Below are positions 45,735-53,275 of a DNA stretch of 64,000 nt, piece by piece. A program made the position numbers and the translations under genes. Each line of letters begins with the position of its first letter. Position 1 is the stretch's first letter. The notes beneath the pieces are model-generated. The model did not search any database, had not been told where the DNA came from, and worked only from the letters and a program-made list of their open reading frames with translations. The stretch is from Oceanidesulfovibrio marinus (lineage in GTDB: Bacteria; Desulfobacterota; Desulfovibrionia; Desulfovibrionales; Desulfovibrionaceae), in assembly GCF_013085545.1 (NCBI RefSeq), contig NZ_CP039543.1, positions 1 to 64,000 on the forward strand. Direction: 5' to 3'.

Positions 45735-47207
45735 ATGGAACTACCAGATTTCAGAAAAACGGCGGGCAAGGCGGCGGAGTCGTCGGGCATGCGCATTCTC
45801 ATGTGCGGCGCCGGCCGGCTCACGCGCGAGCTGCTCAAGATGCTGGGCAGCGGCTGGAAGGTCACGATAATCGACAAGACGGAAAAGGCCGTGAAAACCG
45901 CCTGCTCCATCTTCCCCAATGTTGTCGAGACCTTTGTGGAGGACGCGGCCAGCCCGGTGGTGCTGGAGCGGGCCGGCATGGCCGCGCACGACTACGTGCT
46001 GGCGCTGACGTCCGACGACGAGTCCAACCTGGCCGTGGCGCGGCAGGCCGTGGACGCCGGGGTGAAGCACGTGCTGTCCATCGTGCGCGACCCCGAGAAT
46101 CTGGACCGGTTCCAGGCGCTGGACATCCGGCTCATCCCCACGGAGTCTTTGCCTGCAAACTCCATTCTCCACTATCTGCAGGACCCGGGCATTCAGGTCA
46201 CGCCGCTGGTTTCCGGCGACGCGAACCTCTTCGAGGTGGATGCGGCCGACCATTTCCGCATCGTGGGCCGGCCGGCCACCGCCTTCAACGGCAAGAACTA
46301 CCGTCTTGCGGGCATCATCCGCGGCGGCGAGCTCGTTTTCCCGGACGACTCCCTGGTCATCGCGTCGGATGACCGGCTGGTGGTGCTGGGCCGGCCCGAC
46401 GTGTTCAAGACGTTTTGCGCGCTCATCGAATGCGGCAACCCGCACTTCCCGCTGGCGTTCGGCCAGGAGCTGCTGCTGGCGCTGCCTGCCGGCACGTACT
46501 CCGACATGTCCAAGCTGCTGAACAAGGGGCTGTATCTGGCCCAGAACACGCGGGTGAACCGCGCCACCGTGCTCTGCCCCGGTGAGGAGTGCGGCGTGGA
46601 TGCCTTGACCAAGGACTGGCCGCCGACCATCGCGCTGAGCGTGCGACGCATCGAGGAAGGCAGCGTTCTGGACGCCGTGCGCGAGGTGTACGAGAAGGGC
46701 AAGTTCGGGCTGGTGGTGGTGCCGCCGCTGGAGAGCAGCTTTTTACGGCAGTTCGGCAAGCCGCGGCTCATCGGCCTGGCTCACGATCTGGCCTGCCCGG
46801 TGCTGGTGGCGCGGTTCACCATTCCGTACGAGCGCATCCTGGTGCCCTTCAACGGTACGACCCGGGCCGAGCGCGCCCTGAGCATTGCCGTGGACATCGC
46901 CCGGCAGCTGGAGTGCTCGATCACCGTGGCCGTGGTGGAGGAGCCCGAGATCATCAGCGGCGAGGAAGAGGGCAAGGACACCGAGCGGATCATCAGCCGG
47001 GTGCGTGAGCTTTCCCACATCCACAAGACGCCGCTGGAAGAGGTGGTGCGTCGGGGCAACCCGGTGAAGGAGCTGGTGAAGCTCTCGGGCACGCACGACC
47101 TGCTCATCGTCGGCTCCACGAGCACGGACGCGGGCATCTTCGCCACCAACGTGGGCGAGCACGTGGCCGAGAAGGCGACGTGCTCCGTGCTTATCGTCGC
47201 AGGATGA
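45735..47207 (+). CDS. TrkA-N / TrkA-C / UspA-domain protein
   Basis: 490 residues from the ATG at 45735. The N-terminal Rossmann domain (about 19-130) is TrkA-like (ILMCGAGRLTRELLKMLG ... DYVLALTSDDESNL). It is followed by a TrkA-C-like domain (about 150-225: DHFRIVGRPATAFNGKNYRL) and a further region ending in a universal stress protein domain (about 360-490: YERILVPFNGTTRAERALS; LLIVGSTSTDAGIF). The combination suggests sensing of nucleotides to gate a potassium channel or exchanger; the Kef-type antiporter gene behind it is the obvious partner. Confidence 0.85.
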   Translation: MELPDFRKTAGKAAESSGMRILMCGAGRLTRELLKMLGSGWKVTIIDKTEKAVKTACSIFPNVVETFVEDAASPVVLERAGMAAHDYVLALTSDDESNLAVARQAVDAGVKHVLSIVRDPENLDRFQALDIRLIPTESLPANSILHYLQDPGIQVTPLVSGDANLFEVDAADHFRIVGRPATAFNGKNYRLAGIIRGGELVFPDDSLVIASDDRLVVLGRPDVFKTFCALIECGNPHFPLAFGQELLLALPAGTYSDMSKLLNKGLYLAQNTRVNRATVLCPGEECGVDALTKDWPPTIALSVRRIEEGSVLDAVREVYEKGKFGLVVVPPLESSFLRQFGKPRLIGLAHDLACPVLVARFTIPYERILVPFNGTTRAERALSIAVDIARQLECSITVAVVEEPEIISGEEEGKDTERIISRVRELSHIHKTPLEEVVRRGNPVKELVKLSGTHDLLIVGSTSTDAGIFATNVGEHVAEKATCSVLIVAG

Positions 47208-47214
47208 CGTATTG

Positions 47215-47250
47215 CGGGGGGTAAACCTTTGTGAAGAAAGGTTATTCCCC
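47215..47250 (+). repeat. Terminator-like hairpin repeat
   Basis: GGGGGGTAAACCTTT pairs with AAAGGTTATTCCCCC (47215-47250) around GTGAAG. It is followed by CGGACTCCCTTTCCAAAGACTTT. The whole block resembles, from memory, a recurring Desulfovibrio intergenic element. Confidence 0.6.
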
Positions 47251-47341
47251 CGGACTCCCTTTCCAAAGACTTTCAATTGGGTAATGAATTTTTCAAGCAG
47301 CGTTGTTGTGATCTTATGGCGCAGGAATAAAAGGATAATTC

Positions 47342-48511
47342 GTGGAACTGCATGACGCTCTCCCGCTGCTGCTCGTCACCTTTGCGGTGGCGGTTCTGCC
47401 CGGCGTGTCCCGGTTGCTGCGCGTGCCTTCGGCCGTGGCCGAGATCCTGTTCGGCGTGCTGCTGGGCAAGAGCGGATTGTCCTTGAACATGGGCGGCGAG
47501 TGGCTGCCGTTTCTGGCGCATCTGGGCTTTTTGCTGCTCATGTTCCAGTCCGGCATGGAGATCAACTTCACCATGCTGGGCCGGCAGCTCAAGCGGGAGG
47601 GGCCGTTCCAGCTTACGTTCTTCGGCGCCACGGTGGTCATTGCCCTGAGCGCCGCGCTGATGCTGGGCCAGGGCATGTTCACGGCGCTCATCCTTACCAC
47701 CACATCGCTGGGCCTGGTCATGCCCGTGCTCAAGGAGCTGAACCTGGGCAGGACGGACTTTGGCCAGTCCATGCTCATGTCCGCGACCCTGGCCGACTTC
47801 CTCACCCTGCTGGGCATCACCTTCGTCATCCTGTTCCACCGCCATGGGCTGTCCTGGCGGATGGTCCAGCCGCTGCCGCTCTTTCTGGGGTTTGCGCTGC
47901 TGCTGTGGCTGCTGCGGCTGTGGGCGTGGTGGAACCCGGAGCGCGCCGAGAAGATCATGAAGCCGGCCAGCGGCTCCGACCCTCAGGAGCTGTCCGTGCG
48001 CTACTCCCTGGCGCTGCTGTTCCTCTTTGTGGGGCTGTCTTTGCTGGTGGGGCTGGAGCCCGTGCTGGGCGCGTTCATGGGCGGGGCAATCCTCTCCTTC
48101 GTGTTCCGCGAAAAGGAGCAGCTCGAATCCAAAATATCGGCGCTGGGCTTCGGCTTTCTGGTGCCGTTGTTCTTCATCCACGTGGGCATGCAGTTCGACG
48201 TTTCCAATGTGCTGACGTTGGACCGGCTGCTCTTCACCGGCGGGCTCGTGCTTCTGGCCTTTCTGGTCAAGTGCCTGCCGGGCCTGCTCTTCCCGCTGTG
48301 GGGCAAGCCGCTCAAGCGCGGGCTCTCGGCCGGGCTGCTGCTTTCCTCGCGCCTCTCCCTGATCGTGGCCGCCGCCTCCGTGGGCCTTGCCGAAGGGCTC
48401 ATCACGGCGGAGTTCAAGGACAGCGTCGTGCTGCTGGCGCTGGTCACCTGCCTGGCCGGTCCCACCCTGTTCAAGCTGACGTACAAGGCGCCGCCGCAGC
48501 CAAAGCTGTAA
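47342..48511 (+). CDS. Cation:proton antiporter, CPA2/Kef type
   Basis: 389 residues with 12-13 hydrophobic segments, starting at a GTG with AAAAGGA 8 nt upstream. The core has the conserved helix pairs PSAVAEILFGVLLGKSGLSL and LGFLLLMFQSGMEINF, and an acidic site at TLADFLTLLGIT. The C-terminal regulatory (RCK/TrkA-N) domain found in KefB/KefC is missing; it may be supplied in trans by the preceding TrkA-N protein. It exchanges Na+ or K+ for H+. Confidence 0.88.
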   Translation: MELHDALPLLLVTFAVAVLPGVSRLLRVPSAVAEILFGVLLGKSGLSLNMGGEWLPFLAHLGFLLLMFQSGMEINFTMLGRQLKREGPFQLTFFGATVVIALSAALMLGQGMFTALILTTTSLGLVMPVLKELNLGRTDFGQSMLMSATLADFLTLLGITFVILFHRHGLSWRMVQPLPLFLGFALLLWLLRLWAWWNPERAEKIMKPASGSDPQELSVRYSLALLFLFVGLSLLVGLEPVLGAFMGGAILSFVFREKEQLESKISALGFGFLVPLFFIHVGMQFDVSNVLTLDRLLFTGGLVLLAFLVKCLPGLLFPLWGKPLKRGLSAGLLLSSRLSLIVAAASVGLAEGLITAEFKDSVVLLALVTCLAGPTLFKLTYKAPPQPKL

Positions 48512-48686
48512 CCGCCCGCCGTACCCGGTTCCCGCTGTATACCATATCGGAAACTTGGTTCCAGACTGCTCCGGTATAGAAAATTCCCTGTGATTTGTTT
48601 TACTTATGGATCGTATTGGTCTATATGGGCGATGCGCGGCAGGATATAGGCGCGCCATGTAAACTCGCGATCAGGGAATGGGGACC

Positions 48687-49559
48687 ATGCGATATCGGAT
48701 TGGTGCAATGCACATTGGCCAGATACTGGATACCGCCTTCGAGGTGTTCAGGGACCACAGCAAAACATTACTGGCGATCACCGCGGTGGTCTTTGGTCCG
48801 TATCTGATACTGTACTTTGGATCGGCATTCTCTGGTGTGTGGCCTGTCTTTAAAATCATTAGTGCTTACAAGGCCGGTGCATGGAACACGTATCGCGAGC
48901 ATTACTGGGAGTATGCTATTGGATTGGGAGTGTTCACATTCTTGCATATGGTATTCACAGTATATACTAGAGGAGCACTCGCGATCGCAATGGCAAGCAT
49001 GTATCTGAATCATCCTGTATCGACATCAACAAGCATACGTTTTATGGCATCAAGATGGTGGCCGATACCCAAAACATTTTTCATGATGTTGCCTTATTAT
49101 ACTTGGTCAAGTATTGGCATGATATTTGTTTTATTTTCTATTGCCATGTTAGGCAATGGTGTGACGGGCAATGTGTTGATGTTCACAATATTTATATTTG
49201 TAGGAACCGCGATGACATTGGTGTCGTCAATTGCTTATGGAAGGCTGTGTCTGGCATTCAATGTGGTAATTCTCGAAGATTTATCTGGGTGGAAAGCGAT
49301 AAGACGTAGTGTGTCACTTATGGGCGGTTCCTGGTGGCAAGGAGTAGTCCTTTATCTTGCGCGCTTTGTGTTAGGTCTAGTGTTGGTCGGTGCTATGAGA
49401 TTTATTCCGTCGGATTATGCAATATTTATGTTGGGTGTGTTTATAAATATCCTACTGTTGTCATTCTTTATAGCAGCAAGCGTCGTTCTCTACTTCTCGA
49501 CTCGCAGCAAACGCGAAAATTTCGACATCGAGTACATGGCGCAGTACGCGACGGCGTAA
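48687..49559 (+). CDS. Tandem membrane paralogue 1 (GPDPase-membrane-domain-like)
   Basis: 290 residues from the ATG at 48687, chosen to match the others' MxYRIG opening and its AATGGGGACC leader. About six hydrophobic segments. Shared landmarks: the Arg/Tyr opening, SRWWPIPKT, VVILEDLSGWKAIRRSVSL and LYFSTRSKRENFD near the end. It is clearly AT-richer than its neighbours and has the most divergent tail. The protein resembles the membrane domain of glycerophosphodiesterase-type proteins; function unknown. Confidence 0.75.
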   Translation: MRYRIGAMHIGQILDTAFEVFRDHSKTLLAITAVVFGPYLILYFGSAFSGVWPVFKIISAYKAGAWNTYREHYWEYAIGLGVFTFLHMVFTVYTRGALAIAMASMYLNHPVSTSTSIRFMASRWWPIPKTFFMMLPYYTWSSIGMIFVLFSIAMLGNGVTGNVLMFTIFIFVGTAMTLVSSIAYGRLCLAFNVVILEDLSGWKAIRRSVSLMGGSWWQGVVLYLARFVLGLVLVGAMRFIPSDYAIFMLGVFINILLLSFFIAASVVLYFSTRSKRENFDIEYMAQYATA

Positions 49560-49584
49560 CCCCATAGAGACAGGAGACAGGGGC

Positions 49585-50481
49585 ATGCAATACCGGATCG
49601 GGGAGCTGCGTCTGGGCGATCTTCTGGACGTCGGCTACAATGTGTTCAAGGACAATTACAAGCCATTGCTCGGCTTGGCGCTTATGGCCTTTGTTCCTGT
49701 CTTGCTGGTCTTTGGTGTGGGGGCGTTGTTCGGCGGCGTGCCTTTGATCAGTCAGGCCGATTTCTTTCCACAGCCGGGAAACCCGCCGCCGGACCCGAAG
49801 TTCCTCATGCAGAACTTCCATGCGATGTTCGCCACGATGGCGGCATCCAGCCTGGTCATGAGTATTTGCGCGCTCTTTGCCCACGGCGGCATCATCCTGG
49901 CCGTCGCCAGAGGGTACACTGGTCAGCCCATATCGGCCGGTGTGGCCCTGCGCTACAGTCTGTCGCGGTGGTGGCCGCTCATCAAGACCACGATCATCTT
50001 CGTGCTCACCATACTCCTGGTCTTTGGGGCGATTATCGGGGCGTTCCAGTTGTTCTCCGGGTTGGTTGGCAGGCACAACCACTTCTTTTTGATGATGCCA
50101 GTATTCGTCGTAAGCGTTGTTGCCATGGCGCTGGTTTTCCTGCGGTACGTGCTGTCCCTCACCGTCGTCATTCTGGAGGGCGTGTCAGGATTCGCCGCGT
50201 TGAAGCGTAGCGCCACGCTTATGAAGGGGGCCTACGGCAAGGCATTTCTGCTGCTGGTCCTCGTGAGCATCGCCAGCATGATCCCTTCGGGCCTTCTGAA
50301 CGTCCTGGTAATGATTCCTGGCGTGCCGTTCTTTCTCGTTGCCATGGGCGGTGGCATGTTCATGCAGATGATCATGATGGCGTTCGTCACCACGGTCCTG
50401 ACGATTCTCTACTTCTCCAACCGCTGCAAGCACGAGAACTTCGACCTGGTGCTTCTGGCCGAGGAGGCGGAGGAGATATAA
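49585..50481 (+). CDS. Tandem membrane paralogue 2
   Basis: 298 residues with about six hydrophobic segments. Opening MQYRIGELRLGDLLDVGYNVFKDNY, middle LRYSLSRWWPLIKT, then VVILEGVSGFAALKRSATLM, and tail SNRCKHENFDLVLLAEEAEE. The gap to the first paralogue is 25 bp and the leader is AGAGACAGG. GC-rich like the general genome. Membrane protein of unknown function. Confidence 0.8.
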   Translation: MQYRIGELRLGDLLDVGYNVFKDNYKPLLGLALMAFVPVLLVFGVGALFGGVPLISQADFFPQPGNPPPDPKFLMQNFHAMFATMAASSLVMSICALFAHGGIILAVARGYTGQPISAGVALRYSLSRWWPLIKTTIIFVLTILLVFGAIIGAFQLFSGLVGRHNHFFLMMPVFVVSVVAMALVFLRYVLSLTVVILEGVSGFAALKRSATLMKGAYGKAFLLLVLVSIASMIPSGLLNVLVMIPGVPFFLVAMGGGMFMQMIMMAFVTTVLTILYFSNRCKHENFDLVLLAEEAEEI

Positions 50482-50615
50482 GCCCCGACAGGACGTTGGG
50501 ACAAAGTCCAAGGCCTCGCAATACGTGTGGTGTGCGTCTATCGTAGCCTGGCATGCTGTCATGACACATTCGGATGGGTAATTCAGTCGCACCAGAAGAA
50601 TAAGGGAAGGGGACC

Positions 50616-51494
50616 ATGCAATACCGGGTTGGAGAAATGGGTGTTGGCGAGGTGTTCGATGTGTCGTTCAATGTGTTCAAGGACAACTACAAACCGATCG
50701 CAACGGCGGCGGCGCTGACCTTGCTGCCGTATATGCTGCTGGTCGTGGTAACCACGCTTGGCAATTTTGTGCCCCGGATCGATCAGATTCCCGAGCTGCA
50801 TACGCCGGGTACGTCTACCAGAGTCATGATCGAGGCCATGGCTCCAACTGTCCTGCTCTCAATGGTGACTGCATTCTTAGGCTATGTGAATGCCGTGTTG
50901 ATGTGCGGCGTCTTATACATCATCAGCGCAAGTTATTACCTGGATACACCTATGCGCCCACTCGTTGCTATACGGCACACGCTGTCGCGTTGGTGGCCCG
51001 TGCTGAAAACATCCCTGATGGTGATGCTGCTGATGTTTGGCGTTATGGTTCTTTTTGGGGTGGCCATTTTTGCTCTCAATATGTTGATAACAAGATCAGT
51101 AGGGAATGTTTTGCAAGCTGTGATCATGGCTGCAGTAGGCGTGCTGTTTTTAGTGGTCATGGCATTCATATATTTACGCTATCTTCTTGGGTCGAATATA
51201 GTGATGCTCGAAGGGATATCCGGACGAAAAGCATTGTCGCGTAGTGCGAATCTGATGCGCGGCGTATACTGGAAAGGCTTTGTTATCGTTCTGATACTGT
51301 TCATTGGTGGCGCAGTCATTGGATATGGAATGTCGCTCATTCCGTATGAACCAGTCGCCTTGTTCGTTCGCCTGGCCGTGAACATCAATCTCTACATGTT
51401 CGGAGCCATCGTAGGCACCATTCTCTACTTCTCCAACCGCTGCAAGCACGAGAACTTCGACCTGGTGCTTCTGGCCGAGGAGGCGGGGGAGTAA
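50616..51494 (+). CDS. Tandem membrane paralogue 3
   Basis: 292 residues. Opening MQYRVGEMGVGEVFDVSFNVFKDNY, SRWWPVLKT, then VMLEGISGRKALSRSANLM and a tail SNRCKHENFDLVLLAEEAGE. Base composition is mixed: the middle is AT-rich while the last 65-70 bp match copy 2 exactly. Ribosome leader AAGGGGACC. Function unknown. Confidence 0.8.
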   Translation: MQYRVGEMGVGEVFDVSFNVFKDNYKPIATAAALTLLPYMLLVVVTTLGNFVPRIDQIPELHTPGTSTRVMIEAMAPTVLLSMVTAFLGYVNAVLMCGVLYIISASYYLDTPMRPLVAIRHTLSRWWPVLKTSLMVMLLMFGVMVLFGVAIFALNMLITRSVGNVLQAVIMAAVGVLFLVVMAFIYLRYLLGSNIVMLEGISGRKALSRSANLMRGVYWKGFVIVLILFIGGAVIGYGMSLIPYEPVALFVRLAVNINLYMFGAIVGTILYFSNRCKHENFDLVLLAEEAGE

Positions 51495-51664
51495 GGGAAC
51501 GGCGATGGCGATCCCCCTGTGCGCGTTGCCGCGATGTGTAGCCGCCTCCAAACGGTCACAAACCGCCGTGCGGTTTTACAATGAGTGTGTTTTAGCCTAC
51601 ATAGCGGTGCAGTAGGTGGGTATTCCAACCCACGGAAGCAACGGCGTAGCCATGGAGGGAAGCC

Positions 51665-52546
51665 ATGCAGTACCGGGTAGGTGAGTTCGGCGTGGGGCAG
51701 TTGCTTGACGTCGCGTTCAACGTGTTCAAGGACAACTACAAGTCGATGCTCATCGTGGCGGTGCTGGCGTTCCTGCCGGTCACGATCATCACCGTGGCCG
51801 TACTGCTGGGCGGTTTGCTGCCCATGTACAAGCAGCTTCTGATGTTCAACGCCACAGGGGCCATGCCCGACCCCACGGTCATGTTCGCCACCATGGCGCC
51901 TTTCTTCGCGGCCGTGTCTGTGCTCGGCATCCTCTGGTATCTCACCACCATCATCTCCGAAGGCGCCATCACATTTGTCACGGCCAGCAGCTACCTGGAC
52001 AACCCGGTGGCCCCGCGCGAGGCCCTGCGCTACTGCTTCTCGCGCTGGTGGGCCCTGCTCAAGACCGCGCTGCTCATCGCGCTCATCTTCATCGGCATTT
52101 TGTTTGTCGGCGGCATATTGGTAGCGCTGGCCATGGGCGGGATTTCGCTGATTGCAGGCGGCCTGGTGGGCGGCCTGATCTCCTTCGTGCTTATCGTGGG
52201 GCTGTTCCTCGCCGCGATCATGGTTTTTCTACGCTACTTCCTGGCGCTCAAGATCGTCATCCTCGAAGGGGTGGCCGGCCGCGAGGCCCTGGGCCGCAGC
52301 GCGTTCCTTATGAAAGGGACCTACGGCCGGGCCTTTATCCTGCTTCTGTTGCTGGGCGTGGTCAGCAACATCATTGGTACGGCGGCCAACCTCATCCCCT
52401 TCGTGCCCGTGGCCATCGTGCTGAGCATCGCCCTGCAGGTGGCCATCTACGTGTACACCACCTCGGTCTGGACCATGTTCTACTTCTCCAACCGCTGCAA
52501 ACACGAGAATTTCGACCTCGTGCTCCTGGCAGAGGAAGCGGAATAA
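51665..52546 (+). CDS. Tandem membrane paralogue 4
   Basis: 293 residues. Opening MQYRVGEFGVGQLLDVAFNVFKDNY, middle SRWWALLKT, VVILEGVAG-like KIVILEGVAGREALGRSAFLM and tail SNRCKHENFDLVLLAEEAE. GC-rich. Starts 170 bp after copy 3 and ends 6 bp before the DUF4129 gene, linking the array to the DUF4129/MoxR cluster. A repeated local duplication is the simplest origin of the four genes. Confidence 0.8.
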   Translation: MQYRVGEFGVGQLLDVAFNVFKDNYKSMLIVAVLAFLPVTIITVAVLLGGLLPMYKQLLMFNATGAMPDPTVMFATMAPFFAAVSVLGILWYLTTIISEGAITFVTASSYLDNPVAPREALRYCFSRWWALLKTALLIALIFIGILFVGGILVALAMGGISLIAGGLVGGLISFVLIVGLFLAAIMVFLRYFLALKIVILEGVAGREALGRSAFLMKGTYGRAFILLLLLGVVSNIIGTAANLIPFVPVAIVLSIALQVAIYVYTTSVWTMFYFSNRCKHENFDLVLLAEEAE

Positions 52547-52552
52547 CGGCGC

Positions 52553-53257
52553 ATGGCGGCAAGTGGAACCATGACGCCGGAGACGGCGCGGCAGCTTGCC
52601 GAGACCGTGCTCTCCCGCGAGCATTTCGAGCTCGGCAAGGAAGCTGGGAAAAGCGCTATCGCAACATGGCTGGCCGACCTGCTGGAGCCCGTGAGCCGGT
52701 TCATTGCCAAGATTTTTCGCTGGTTGATCGAGTTCGGTACCCACGTCCACGAGGCGAGCCCGTTCTTGTACTGGCTCCTCGTGGGTGGTCTCACGCTGCT
52801 GCTCATCGCGCTTATCGCGCACATCGCGCTCACCTTCCGCCAGGCGCTGCGGGAACGTCAGCGCATCGGAGCCCTTTCCTGGGCCGAGGCGGCGGAGGAG
52901 GGGCCGGATCTCCTGGAAAAACGCGCCCGCGCGGCGGCCGACACAGGCGACTACTTCCTCTCCCTCAGCCTTTTGTTCAAGGCCGGGGTGCTGCGCCTGG
53001 AGATGCGCGACGACCGGCCGTTCCAGCCTGCCTACACCAACCGTGAGTACCTGCGCCGCTACGAGAAGGAGCCGGCCCATGCGCCCCTGGCAAAGCTCGT
53101 GGGGCTGCTGGAGAAATGGTACGCCGGCGAGCCCATCGGCAAGAGCGAGCACAGCGAAGGCGCGGCCGCCTACACGAGCCTGCGCAAGCTCGCGAAATCG
53201 TCTAACCGCGAACACCAGGCCCAGGCGCATCAGGCCCAAACGCTTCCGGCCGGCTAG
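52553..53257 (+). CDS. DUF4129-like domain membrane protein
   Basis: 234 residues with one membrane segment (about 75-97, WLLVGGLTLLLIALIAHIAL). The C-terminal domain (about 120-205) has the DUF4129 pattern of a helical repeat with ARAAADTGDYFLSLSLLFKA and LRRYEKEPAHAPLAKLVGLL. Proteins of this type are found beside MoxR, DUF58 and DUF4350 genes. Ends 18 bp before the DUF4350 gene. The N-terminal 20 residues are disordered-looking. Confidence 0.72.
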   Translation: MAASGTMTPETARQLAETVLSREHFELGKEAGKSAIATWLADLLEPVSRFIAKIFRWLIEFGTHVHEASPFLYWLLVGGLTLLLIALIAHIALTFRQALRERQRIGALSWAEAAEEGPDLLEKRARAAADTGDYFLSLSLLFKAGVLRLEMRDDRPFQPAYTNREYLRRYEKEPAHAPLAKLVGLLEKWYAGEPIGKSEHSEGAAAYTSLRKLAKSSNREHQAQAHQAQTLPAG

Positions 53258-53275
53258 GCCTCCGGATAGAGCGCC

